Of a stretch of DNA of 14,232 bases, positions 1 through 9,050 are shown one piece after another. The position numbers and the translations under genes are program-made. The stretch comes from Euperipatoides rowelli (taxonomy: Eukaryota > Onychophora > Udeonychophora > Euonychophora > Peripatopsidae). Location: assembly GCA_003024985.2 (NCBI GenBank), contig PXIH01S0009209.1; one strand, given 5' to 3'. The notes beneath the pieces are model-generated. The model saw only the letters and a list, made by a program, of their open reading frames with translations, was not told where the DNA came from and ran no database searches. Positions within the stretch are counted from its first letter, which is position 1. Each line of letters starts with the position of its first letter.

Positions 1-609
1 AAACAAGGAAATTCAAATCAATAATCAAAGTTACAAAATAAGTCCATAATTTATAATTTCAGACAATTACCTTCTTTTCTTTTATAACCCCCCCCCCCAC
101 TAGGGAAATCGTCCATGAAATGACCCCCAACAAATTTTTTGTTCATCACCCCCCTCCCTCTCCCGTGGAATTTTCACCAGCAAAGTAGATCTTATGTAAA
201 AATTAGCTGACACCCCTGATATTATATACTGTATATTTTAATTTTTTTAAATTTACGAGGAAGGGGTCATCCCATAAAGAGTTCATACTGCAGCAGTAAA
301 CAACTGTTGAAAATACCTGTATATTTTAATTTTTTTAAAGGCTAGTTAGCTTTTATTTTAATAATACACTGAATATAGAACATTTTTATGTAAAATTCAA
401 ATATATTTAAATGTTGGATGAATTTGCTTTCCTATTTACGCAAATTTTATTAAGGGCGGCAAGATCTTAGTGGTCTTGGATGGCAAAATACCTGGAGCCT
501 GGGCTGGTTAGTACATCTTTAATACTTTTTTTTTTAGCATATGGTTTTTATAGCGGAGATAAGATATGAAAAGCTAATCTTATCAGATCTAAAAATAATA
601 AAATTTTAC
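1..609 (-). other. Intron after the EGF exon (partial)
   Basis: Starts with the donor GTAAAATTTT at 609 and runs off the window. It holds an 11-C run (88-98), a 23-bp exact direct repeat (229-251 and 317-339), an inverted pair around GGGGTCAT (112-128 and 261-275), and a short GC-richer patch at about 452-512. No ligand-binding (LA) exon was found on the minus strand. Confidence 0.7.
229..339. repeat. 23-bp exact direct repeat, 88 bp apart
   Basis: CTGTATATTTTAATTTTTTT plus AAA occurs at 229-251 and again at 317-339 without mismatch. The flanks differ. Low complexity, so only the CTGTATATTTTAA part carries much weight. Confidence 0.6.
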
Positions 610-738
610 CTATACATCTTTTATTATCTTGAAGAAGTATACGTGTATCATTACAAGTGCAGAAAATGCTACCATTAGCCTGAACATTACATTTATCTTC
701 ACAACCACCATTCATGAAATGGCATGGATTTAATTTAC
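610..738 (-). CDS. LRP1: LRP1-like exon (fourth of four): EGF module
   Basis: A 129-bp, phase 1-1 exon, the usual architecture of a shuffled EGF module. The acceptor is TTTTTTTTCTTCTTTAG|GTAAATT and the donor is ATGTATAG|GTAAAA. After the split Cys it encodes GKLNPCHFMNGGCEDKC..., then FCTCNDTRILLQDNKRC. Counting the split Cys separately, six cysteines fit the LRP-type non-calcium-binding EGF pattern, with the NGGC core and the final D-x-x-x-C region. Two sequons are present (N-G-S and N-D-T). In LRP proteins such a module closes each propeller; in human LRP1, as I recall, this one precedes the next block of ligand-binding LA repeats. No LA repeat exon is visible in the remaining 609 bases, so the next exon lies beyond the window. 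Confidence 0.9.
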
Positions 739-2187
739 CTAAAGAAGAAAAAAAATTAACAAGAAATCTAACAATTGTAAATCTAAATACATTATAATGT
801 ACTTCTAAATGTAAAATATATATATAAAAAAAATTTGTCTTGAGAACCTGCAATAAAAAGCAAGCTAATTAAAAATGCATTAATTCAAAGTAGCAATTAT
901 AAATAAATAGACTACTATTCACAATATTTTCAGTTTTAGTGGACTGAGTTTTTTTTAATTGGGATCGCAGACATGAAGTGTGCAATCTGCATACCGGTAG
1001 TTCTTTAATTTTCAAAGAATATACGTTTAAGTGGTCTACTGATAGATTCAGTCACTGCCATAATCTAACAGATTTATTCTCTGGTAAACAAAATAAAATC
1101 GTTTATAAATGCACTTGAATCATTTGTGAAAGGCAAATTTTGAAGGAAAGCATCGTTGCGAGACTATTACTTTTCAACTGGTCTCTTCTACAGCATGATA
1201 TTTGCACTTCTGAAATAATTTCATTTATATGTGCATCGGATGTTTGAATCTATTGAATGTTTTTTTCTTCTCATTTGTATATTGACAACATTTTCACGCA
1301 TTATGTAAAATCTTAATAATCACATGATCAACCAGCTTTCTCATCTTCTTATAACATTTTTGAAAGATAAAGGAAAAAAACTCAACTTGTCAACCCATTA
1401 GTGGATTGACCATCAGCGGCAGTTACAGAAAATACTGTGCTTTTGGCTTAAGTTTTCTTTAGGAGTGCTTAACAGGAAGTTTTAGGTTTTCATCTGTTTA
1501 TTAAATATGAGACTTATACAAATAATTTATTACGAGGAAATATTTCTTTCCTCATATAACAATACATCAAGGAAAGGATTAAAAAATGTGGATCAAATAG
1601 TATAATCTGCTCTATGGTTTGCTAAAAACATTTTTTGTCAATATAAAAAGAATGGAGTGCAAGGTTAAATGAAATTAAACGGTTTGCTATTAACACACAT
1701 TGAGAAGAACTGTTTCAAGCGCAAACTTATCCTTTGTCTTAATTTGAGCTTTAAACTGCTTATTTCCACCAAACTTTGAAAAAATATAAATTTGTTTGAA
1801 ATTAGGATAGGTGTATTATTTAAATAAAACCATTTCAAGAATTCAAGTTGGTAATGGCCATGATTAAAACCATTTCTTAATATATTGGAAATTGTTCAAT
1901 TCAAAATTAATAAAAACAAAGTTAAATTGCCTATTTTTTTATCAGCAGATAATTCAGTCCACCAGTATTTTAAGAAAAAAACACACCAATGAAAGCTAGT
2001 AGTTAGTCAAACATGGAAAAAACTTTAATAAAGTACATTAAAACTTAACACAATTCAATTTCATCAGTGCAGATATTTCTTCTTTTTCTATGTTCTGAAA
2101 ATGCATGTACAAAATAAAAAAACAAAACAACTACGGTAATAAACAATAAAAAAACTGATGGTCCAATCTAAGATTAGATACTTTTTT

Positions 2188-2700
2188 TTATTTATTCCTG
2201 CATATCACAAAAAAAACTGAATCAGAATACAAAAATTCATCTAATTTTCTTTTGAATATGGAAATTGAAGGTACATATACAACATCTTGTGGAAGGTCAT
2301 TCCATCTTGAAATATTCCTAATAAAATAGATTTATCAAATCTAATTGAACTTCTATACAATACTGCCAACTTAAATCTGTGACATCTTGTATTTGGACCA
2401 ACAAATAAATTAAAATAGTTGTTTCCATAAATATTCAATACAACTTCTTTAAAAATAAAAATTAAATCCCCCCCCCCCCTCATATACCTCTGTGTTGGTG
2501 TCANAATTTTANCTAGAAGTTTTAATCTTTTAACATAATCATAATAATAAAAACCAATTATAAATTTAGTCATTTTTCTAAACTGTTTTTCTAATCTATT
2601 TAGATCATATTTATATAAGAAGCGCAAAGAAGTATGACAATAATCAAAAATAGGAACAATATAAGAATTATATATTACTTTGAATGACTTAATCGAAATA
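2188..2700 (-). pseudogene. LINE reverse transcriptase C-terminal fragment (CR1/jockey-like)
   Basis: Minus-strand translation gives the region after the catalytic palm of a non-LTR retrotransposon ORF2. It starts with SYIVPIFDYCHTSL and DLNRLEKQFRKMTKFI, followed by RLKLL, then the family's RR-RGDLI-x-x-FK block (here RYMRGGGDLIFIFKEV). After a one-base frameshift near 2320 come RNISRWNDLPQDVV and SISIFKRKLDEFLY, the usual C-terminal W-N-x-L-P and F-K-x-x-LD signatures, ending at a stop at 2188-2190. The catalytic core and endonuclease are absent, so this is a 5'-truncated copy, the common fate of LINE insertions. A 12-C run (2468-2479) and two N bases (2504, 2512) fall inside it. The AT-rich sequence from about 2010 to 2187 may be its 3' UTR. 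The clade assignment is by motif style only. Confidence 0.8.
2468..2479. repeat. Poly-C run with nearby ambiguous bases
   Basis: Twelve C in a row inside the LINE 3' fragment, followed within 35 bases by N at 2504 and 2512. A similar 11-C run is at 88-98. Both are places where read length errors are likely. Confidence 0.8.
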
Positions 2701-3022
2701 TAATTTAATTTGTTTCTAAATACAGAAAATTTTATACTTGCTTAATCATATAATTTACATGAAAAAAGAAAGTCTAACATTTTTTTTTAATAATGTGCTA
2801 TTGTGGGTTTTTTCACCTCAAATATCTGAACTGATTTGGGCCATACTTTGTAAGTAAGCTAAAATAAGACACTGGCCTGATGATGAGGGGTAAGAAAATT
2901 GGGAAATTTTCCTGCAAGTATTCTATATTTACCAGTAATTTTACAATATTAAATACAGAATCAATACACTTGAGCTGACTATACTGTCTTGATACTTTCC
3001 CTAGGGAATAAAAGTGAAAGAC

Positions 3023-3177
3023 ACATGCTTCATAACAGCCTCACAGTTACTAAATAGTGTTAGTAGTCAAAGAAATATTCAACAAAAAGATTAAGTCAAA
3101 AGGATAAGAAAAGACTGATAATGAACTGAAGCTTTATGACAAAAAATCTTATTAAGCTTAGANATGTTGCCAATGTA
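3023..3177. repeat. Unnamed dispersed repeat, copy 1
   Basis: A 35-bp block at 3023-3057 matches 9453-9487 in the same orientation at 30 of 35 positions by eye. A second short block at 3160-3177 resembles 9695-9711 (ATGTTGCCAATGTA against ATGTTGCTAATGTA). The spacing between blocks differs (about 100 versus 207 bp), so one copy has an indel. It contains one N (3163). No protein similarity was recognised. Confidence 0.5.
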
Positions 3178-4280
3178 CGAGATGTAACTATCATTTTTGG
3201 TTCTGACAATTCTCAAAGTGCAGATCATAATATATATAATGGAAGTGCAAAAATAAGCCTCTCATTTTAATAGGGTTAATCAAAATCTCCATACAAATAT
3301 TAAATTTATTCTAATCATTATAAATTAGATATATAATATGTAGTACATTATGAACCAATCATCCGCTGTGATTCTACTTCAAGAAAATTAATATTTCTAA
3401 TAATAAATATACCCGGAGAAAAATAATTTTAGATACTATGCTGCTTATTTTTATTTTTTAAAACAAAAATTAAAGTAAGCATAATGAAGACAACTATCGT
3501 TAATCCTTTAAAACAATTCTTTATTTACAGACATTTTGAGTACTTACTGTATCCATTTTCTACGTAGATTGTAATTTGAATCATTAATGTTTCTATTACG
3601 TTAAAAAAATGTAATTTTGATGTACATTATTGAATGAATTTCTAAAATTTCCTGTTTTTAAACAATGGAGATTTTTTATTAATAGTTTTTTTCATTATAG
3701 AAACTCAAATCCACATAGTACAGCCATTTCAATAATTAAAATAAGAATTTCATTTGGAAGAAATCCAATTTATATATTCAAATCGTGACAAAAATTCTTA
3801 ATGTAGATGAAGTATAAAATTTTTACGTTAATAATTTCAATGCTAATGAAAATTTCTTGAGTGATAATTGAAATTTATTTAAGCAATAAAGAAATGCAGT
3901 TGAAATAGCAACTAACACGAACTCATCAATTGCTTTATCCTAAATTCCATTTTGATAATTAAAATTTAATGTTTCATAAATTGTTCAATTAAAAAATACA
4001 GCACGTTGGAAGGAGGGAGATCATCAATATTTTTCTGAATTTTCTTAAATTAATAAGTTTAAATTTGTAGTTCCCCTGATAAATTACAGAGGACAGAATC
4101 CTCCCCACATTAATATAAACGAATTTAAAGCTCTGCCGCAAGGATTCAAGCTGTTATATACTGTACGAGAACCAAATTTGCTATTAGATACTACAATATC
4201 TGGTTTCTGATAAATTAGATCACATATTGGAATAATAAAAACAAGCAAATTAACTAAAATGTTTAATGACAAATACTTAC

Positions 4281-4473
4281 AATCTTCTGTATCATTTGCT
4301 ACGGCAATAATAGCCATGGGCTGTCTGGGTAAATTTTTCTGCAACCAGACCACATCATGTCCGGTATATTTGTTAGCACGCAACACAGCTCTCAAAGTCC
4401 AATCTGTCCAGAAAATATAGTCACCATAAACAGCCAGCCCAAAAGGATGGCTAGGGTTACCTGATAGTAAAAC
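4281..4473 (-). CDS. LRP1: LRP1-like exon (third of four): last YWTD blade
   Basis: A 193-bp exon (64 codons plus one base). The acceptor is CCTTGTTCCAG|GTT and the donor is GAAGATT|GTAAGT, phase 1. It encodes [19 protein letters not shown], then the blade motif IFWTDW, then RANKYTGHD and [14 protein letters not shown], with an N-D-T sequon. The terminal T joins GT of the next exon to form a Cys codon, giving ...ANDTEDC. Human LRP1 as recalled has almost the same words here ([22 protein letters not shown] then a Cys). I chose the acceptor at 4473 because it gives the same spacing between the RH/RY pair and HPFGL as in human LRP1. A second acceptor 36 nt upstream (exon starting at 4509) is also in frame and would add 12 residues. 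The open frame continues past both ends into intron and stops there. Confidence 0.92.
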
Positions 4474-4511
4474 CTGGAACAAGGTACGACCCTCATCAGA
4501 AAAGATGACCT
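4474..4511 (-). other. Tandem in-frame splice acceptors
   Basis: Two CAG|GT acceptors precede the third LRP1-like exon: AG at 4474-4475 (exon from 4473) and AG at 4510-4511 (exon from 4509). They are 36 nt apart, so both keep the frame and there is no stop between. The upstream one follows TTTCTTGTGATTCTCAG, a reasonable pyrimidine tract; the downstream one follows GTACCTTGTTCCAG. Using the upstream site would insert 12 residues ([12 protein letters not shown]) between propeller strands. Confidence 0.6.
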
Positions 4512-5522
4512 GAGAATCACAAGAAACATACTGTACTTTGAATATGTGTAAGGTTTCGTTCAAATTTATAAAATAAAGACAAATTGAAAATTGTCAATTA
4601 CTAAATAAATGAAACCATTAGATAAAGATATTTTTACTTTTTGAATGAAAAATAAGATTTATGAACTTATTACTAGGTTACAGTAATATATAGAAACAAA
4701 ACCCATACGTCTTCACTATAAGAATTGAAAATCAAAAAACTTCTCGACTAAATAAATAAAGATCAGCATGAGAGAAATTTAATTTTTCTTTGTTCTTCCC
4801 TAAGAATTAACTAACTGTAGGAATGGGAGACACAAAATGGCCAAATAATCAAAATGAGACAACTCAATAACAGCTATTCAGATAATACTTATCAATTATT
4901 TATTAGATTTCATAAAGAACACTGATGCTTTTGTAGATGGATATTAATAAAGAAACGCCCCTTCCCTCCCCCCAATAAATCTTGAAGATTCAAAAGATTA
5001 TTCTTATAGAGAACATTAAGGTTTGTCACTCTGTACATTGATATGCAACTTGATGAATTTCAAGTTCTATACCATTTTGGATTCCTAAAACTTTCATAAT
5101 TTAGTTCTCAAAAAAAAAAAAAATGGTTTAATAGTTCCATATTGAGGTGTTGAAGAACGAGAAATGGGTACATATTTTGTAATATTGATGGATATTTCAT
5201 CAATATTAGTGATAGGTATTTGACTACCGTAGTTATACAGTATTTGATTAAGATCTTAAAAAATAATAAATTCACAAGGAAATTTAAGTTATACAGTATT
5301 TCCATAATACAAAAATTTAAATCGATTGCTACATTTTCTTTATAATCAATATTATTGAATTCTTCTAGGGATAACTTAAATAACGCGATGACTTTTAAAA
5401 TTTAAACGCAGTGGTGTACATATTTGGCAAATTATAATGGCAAGAAAATAATCGCTGCAAGAATTTGGCATGGTTTTTTTAAGAACAAAATTTACTACTT
5501 TGCAAAGAATATTTCAACTTAC
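4474..5522 (-). other. Intron between second and third LRP1-like exons (1,049 bp)
   Basis: Donor GTAAGT at 5522, acceptor AG at 4474-4475 (or 4510-4511 if the alternative site is used). AT-rich, with a 13-A run near 5111-5123. No coding signal, RNA gene or recognisable element was seen. Confidence 0.75.
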
Positions 5523-5727
5523 ATGTCTGTTAGATCCATCAAGCTCACAACGTTCAATTTTGTCTAAACGAGCATCTGACCAGTACAGCTTCTGAGCAGC
5601 ATGATCAATAGCAATTGAATTGGGCGTTTTTATGTTGGTAGTTATAATAGCTGTGTTATTGTAGCCGCTTAGAAAAGATCTGTGGATGCTAGGTTTGACA
5701 TCATTCCAGTTTGTCCAATACATTTGG
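5523..5727 (-). CDS. LRP1: LRP1-like exon (second of four): two YWTD blades
   Basis: A 205-bp exon. The acceptor is TTTTATTCCAG|CCAAATG and the donor is AGACAT|GTAAGT. It opens with the last base of a split Tyr codon and ends in phase 0. It carries two blade motifs, [10 protein letters not shown] and [19 protein letters not shown], plus an N-N-T sequon. The segment [19 protein letters not shown]...LDKIERCE is very close to human LRP1 as I recall it, including the Cys that probably pairs with the one in the previous exon. The apparent Met at 5721-5723 is an internal codon, not a start, because CAA precedes it inside the exon. The frame is clean throughout. The family role is structural: six-bladed propellers in LRP and LDLR proteins release ligand at endosomal pH. 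Confidence 0.92.
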
Positions 5728-5778
5728 CTGGAATAAAATAGAAATAGTAAAAATCATTGATTTGAGTTTATAAGTATA

Positions 5779-5816
5779 CATTTCATCCATGTCAGCTAAA
5801 TATTATGGATGAAATG
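5779..5816. repeat. 12-bp perfect hairpin
   Basis: CATTTCATCCAT at 5779-5790 pairs exactly with ATGGATGAAATG at 5805-5816, leaving a 14-nt loop. Beyond one mismatch, two more pairs form. It lies about 50 bases inside the intron next to the second LRP1-like exon. The stem is too short for a microRNA precursor. Confidence 0.6.
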
Positions 5817-6024
5817 CATTTTGCATTAATAGGGATAGAAACTTAAGTTTATCAAATAAAAGTGTAGTTCAAATTATGCAGGGATGTAAAACCAATGAGT
5901 TTAGAGCAACAATTAACATTTTACAACACTAACACATGATTATAGATATCTCTGTCCACCTAATCATTAATTATAATGATGACTATAAATAATAAAATAT
6001 CAAGCGCACCTCATTAGAAAAACA

Positions 6025-6790
6025 AACAAAAGTCTCAGTTGAAATGAGTGTAATACAAGAAGCAGGCCTGGATTTGAAACCATATTTTATTGCTGCCGAG
6101 CATATAGTGCAGCTGTCAATTTTGGAAAGAAGTCTGGTGTATTGAGACTCATAATGTATGATGTTCTTTGGCTTGTACCAGTGCATTGTACAGCCCACAG
6201 ACTAAAGCTCGCTTAAAACATAATTGTGCAAAAACATACTGGAATAAAATAGAAGAATTATTAAGTAGTCTTTATTACTTTTATAAGAACAGTCCTAAAT
6301 GTTACAGAGAGCTTCAACTCATGGTTCAGCTGTTAAATGAAGTAAAACTAAAGAAAACTTCTGGACCCGATGGGTTGAACATAAATATCAAGCTCTGGAA
6401 GAATTAGTCAATGATTATGCATCAATTCTGACAAACATTTTAAATAGTATAGAAACCAACCGCAGTGATAAAACAAAATTATTGGGATATATGAAAAAAA
6501 CTAAAAACATTAGAATTTTATGTACAGTATATTCCAAATTCTTCAAAACAGTTTTCACTGAAATTAAAAAAAAAAAAAACTAAGCATGAAACTTCAGAAG
6601 GACATTTCTTTGCATTTTTTTTTCTTGTGGAAATGATAATTGTTAATTTAGAAAATATTAAAAATTCTTCTGTCAAAGAGGAAGAGTGTGCATTCATAAT
6701 TAAGAATGTTGGAATGAAATGTAGTGACAAAGTTATTATTAAAAGTCAATTGCAATTTTTCAGTTTACGTAGAAGTTTATTACACACAGA
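6025..6790 (+). pseudogene. hAT-family transposase remnant (KIAA1586/ZNF862-like)
   Basis: Plus-strand pieces read as a hAT-superfamily DNA transposase, in order: GLDLKPYFIAA (about 6066-6098), then in another frame AAVNFGKKSGVL and LVPVHCTAHRLKLA (6109-6213), whose HCTAHRL-LA motif is a hAT hallmark. Next come KIEELLSSLYYFYKNSPKCY (6244-6303), and after a frameshift near 6358 WTRWVEHKYQALEELVNDYA (6362-6421) and KTKLLGYMKKTKNIRIL, then LSMKLQKDISLHF. TRWVEH and the following helix are typical of the KIAA1586/ZNF862-like branch, where the RW motif is strongly kept. A stop (TAA at 6214) follows HRLKLA, and at least three frame changes occur. The N-terminal zinc finger and the C-terminal dimerisation region are not visible, and I could not find terminal repeats. 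It lies antisense inside the host intron. Confidence 0.8.
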
Positions 6791-7399
6791 ATGAAAGGGC
6801 ATCAAAAGTTTACAATATGAAAATAATTTTTTTTTTAAATCTTATTTTCAAACATTAGTCTACACTCTTATAAAATTAGTCAAAAATTGATAAAGTAATT
6901 ACGGTATATTTTGAAAATAAAGACATTTCTTTTATGCTATTCCTGTAGCTTGAAATTTTTTTTATTCTTGAACAACATATTTACAAATAGATATAATAGC
7001 AATTAATGTCAACACATTTGTGTTTGTGATAAATAAAAGCAAAGTCTAATGGGAATTAAAGTTTAAATTGCCTTTTAGTAGTTAATTCTTTTATTAATTT
7101 TATTTATTTGCTATTGTATAAGATTTATGCAGCTTTTTACAAAGTAAAATTTTTACAGTTAACTAGAATTTAAATTAATGAGGCACTGCTTTATGCTTTA
7201 CTGAATAAAAAAATAAACAGCTATCAAAATAATTTTATTTCCATTTGAGATGTAGTTGTGTTTGTGAGCTGTTAATCCAATGAGACATGAATAATATGAT
7301 CATTCAAATGCAAACACTTTACCCATTTGTTGAATCATGTTTTAACAGTGACAATTGGTGCCCATGCAAAAATAAGCTTAACAGATTGATTTAGCATAA

Positions 7400-7449
7400 C
7401 TGATCTATAATCAATAAAGATGTCTGATTGATTTATGGTCAATAAAGAT
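7400..7449. repeat. 28-bp-period direct duplication
   Basis: CTGATCTATAATCAATAAAG (from 7400) is repeated at 7428-7449 as TTGATTTATGGTCAATAAAG, with the period of 28 bp giving 18 of 22 matches including the final AT. Simple local duplication; no function suggested. Confidence 0.6.
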
Positions 7450-7680
7450 AGGCTATGAGTATATTTTTTATGTTTTTGAATACATAACCCCTGTAATCAT
7501 TATATGAATTGTCATTCAGTTATTTAAAAATACATGCACATACATATACTGTAGATTTTATTAACGTTAGTTAAAGCAAATTTTAGCAAACAATAGAGAA
7601 TTTTAATGTTATATTCTAACTTTCCTCCATTATTTTGTTCGGAAAAAAAAACTTAGTCTTGCCAATCATTTTTGAAACTA

Positions 7681-7696
7681 ACAGTACATGTACTGT
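7681..7696. repeat. 16-bp perfect palindrome
   Basis: ACAGTACATGTACTGT is its own reverse complement. It contains two inverted copies of the ACAGTA word that is frequent across this window. Confidence 0.7.
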
Positions 7697-7931
7697 AAAT
7701 CAAGAACAGATTCATTCTCATCATGAGAGAAAAATTATATTTATGTATTAGCATAATTGTGAGAATCGCTTATACTGTAGGTGAGTGGAAAATCTTTGGG
7801 TTATACAAATTATTAAAATGATTTTGCCATTTCTCAAACTTTTGTGTGTAATAACGACACATCAAACATACTTTTAAGGAAGTACTACAGTATTATTCAT
7901 TTAAATAGAACCTGAAGATTTAAAAAAACCA

Positions 7932-7959
7932 AATAATAATAATAATAATAATAATAATT
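7932..7959. repeat. Trinucleotide (ATA/AAT) microsatellite
   Basis: About nine uninterrupted AAT units, about 80 bases downstream of the first LRP1-like exon's donor on the minus strand. Confidence 0.9.
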
Positions 7960-8041
7960 GCATAATTCAAATTAGAAATACAATTTAACTAATAATAATG
8001 AAATATTTGAAAATAACGAATCAATTGTTGACATAACTCAC

Positions 8042-8222
8042 TATTCGCAGCTATTTATTACAATGCCCCTTGGTTTATCTTCTGCTGATAACTGAATCAA
8101 TTTCTCTGGTTTTGCGTCCAATCTTGCTAAACTGATGCGATTGATGGAAGCATTTGTGTAACTAGTCCAGTATAATTCATTAAACAACTGTTCATAAGCG
8201 AGTCCTTCTACAGATCCTTGTT
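8042..8222 (-). CDS. LRP1: LRP1-like exon (first of four): YWTD blade
   Basis: First exon, in transcription order, of an LDL-receptor-related protein: a giant membrane endocytic receptor whose extracellular part alternates ligand-binding, YWTD propeller and EGF modules. The exon is 181 bp. The acceptor is ...TTTATTTTCAG and the donor is ATA|GTGAGT. The upstream intron is phase 1; the next is phase 2 (TA|C makes Tyr with the next exon). It encodes SVEGLAYEQLFNELYWTSY, a blade signature, an N-A-S glycosylation sequon, and RGIVINSCEY with a Cys that also occurs at this place in human LRP1 as I recall it. The ORF has no stop or frameshift. Its neighbour upstream lies beyond 14232, across an intron of at least 6 kb. 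The alternative, another LRP family member such as LRP2, is less likely given the paralogue-specific matches in the following exons. Confidence 0.88.
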
Positions 8223-8426
8223 CTGAAAATAAATTATTATTTCTCATTATTATTTTATCAAGGTAATGGTAGGAATATGACTTATAATATGCTACCTAGT
8301 GTTTTTCCTTGAATGTTTAATTTAAAGACACTTGGGTAATCTATACTTTTTGTCTGGTACTACATTATAATTGAGCATTTAGTAGTTTGCACCCACCAAA
8401 TACATAAATCACTGAAAATACTTAAA

Positions 8427-9045
8427 TCACTGAGGTGGCCAAAATTGAATTATATCCTGCAATATAGTTTCAAATAAGTCATTATTTTTATTTTGTTGCC
8501 TCCACAAGAATTCACAGATCTAGGTGTCTAACATTTCCCTTCTAGTGCCATAACTCTTGTTCCTTCGTTTGGCCCTGAACCACAGAGATTTAATTTCCTG
8601 TGTATGAGCGCTTGTTAAGGGGTCCACAAAGTTAACCGAGTGATTAACTGTCATGTGCTGGAAGTTCATCCATGGTATATTTGGAATCCCACCGTAAGCA
8701 GCCCATCCATCTGAAATAATAGTACTTCCTGGTCTTATACAGTTTTGGATCACGTTTAATAAGGTTGCTGCAGTATGATCTTCAACAGCATACATAAACA
8801 ATTCCTTCGTTTCAAGACATATGCCACCGAATACCACTGCTGAGGGTATACTCAGCCAACTTTATATTTTCAACGAGAAAAACAATTTTCGTCAATTTCA
8901 ACCATTAACTCTTGGCCTCCTATTATAGTTTGTTGTGTTAATAAATTATGTACACCTACCTCTCTCAAAAAGTTCTTCCAATCTGTTACAGTTTTATCCG
9001 ACATGTCCAATTCTTTCATGCAAACAAAACTTTGTGGTAGTATAT
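8427..9045 (-). pseudogene. ISXO2-like (Merlin) DDE transposase, inactivated
   Basis: The family cuts and pastes DNA through three acidic residues. Visible in order on the minus strand: MSDKTVTDWKNFLREVGV; IIGGQELMVEIDEN with the first catalytic Asp (codon 8891-8893); a stop right after NCFSR and a damaged stretch; then, in another frame, VFGGICLETKELFMYAVEDH, TIISDGWAAY with the second Asp (codon 8709-8711), and HMTVNHSVNFVDPLTSAHT, a near-consensus family motif. The third acidic residue should follow in HTQ-x-IE-x-x-W, but here it is HTQEIKSLWF: the Glu codon is AAA (8589-8591), a single G-to-A change. A TAG at 8520-8522 interrupts the end, and reading through it gives CEFLWRQQN... to a TGA at 8427-8429. 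The N-terminal zinc ribbon is absent. Confidence 0.88.
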
Positions 9046-9050
9046 TCTTT

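Larger units (their letters stand above)
739..4280 (-). other. Intron between third and fourth LRP1-like exons (3,542 bp)
   Basis: Bounded by the donor GTAAGT at 4280 and an acceptor AG at 739-740 preceded by a long T/C tract. It contains the LINE 3' fragment at 2188-2700 and one copy of a dispersed repeat near 3023-3177. I see nothing recognisable at 855-2187, 2800-3000 or 3240-4080 beyond AT-rich sequence with many stops in all frames. Confidence 0.75.
5728..8041 (-). other. Intron between first and second LRP1-like exons (2,314 bp)
   Basis: Donor GTGAGT at 8041, acceptor AG at 5728-5729. It contains the antisense hAT transposase remnant (about 6025-6790), a 12-bp hairpin (5779-5816), a 28-bp-period duplication (7400-7449), a 16-bp palindrome (7681-7696) and an ATA microsatellite (7932-7959). 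From 6800 to 7400 I see only AT-rich sequence. Confidence 0.75.

Noticed and set aside
112-275. Inverted pair around GGGGTCAT as the ends of a small transposon
   Set aside because: The match is short and broken, and no target duplication is visible.
939-1962. Possible terminal inverted repeats GTGGACTGARTT at 939-950 and 1951-1962
   Set aside because: Only 11 of 12 bases match over a 1-kb gap, with no transposase-like sequence or target duplication between; chance is plausible.
5108-5305. Minus-strand open frame ending in poly-Phe
   Set aside because: Low-complexity translation of a 13-A run and AT-rich intron; no support.
5779-5816. Hairpin as a microRNA precursor
   Set aside because: The stem is only 12 bp plus a mismatch; a precursor needs roughly 22 or more paired bases.
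5983-6198. Minus-strand open frame of 71 codons
   Set aside because: It is antisense to the hAT transposase motifs on the plus strand, which explain the sequence better; no splice signals or domain were seen.
6518-6730. Minus-strand open frame of 70 codons
   Set aside because: Antisense to the decayed tail of the hAT transposase; composition driven by poly-A runs.
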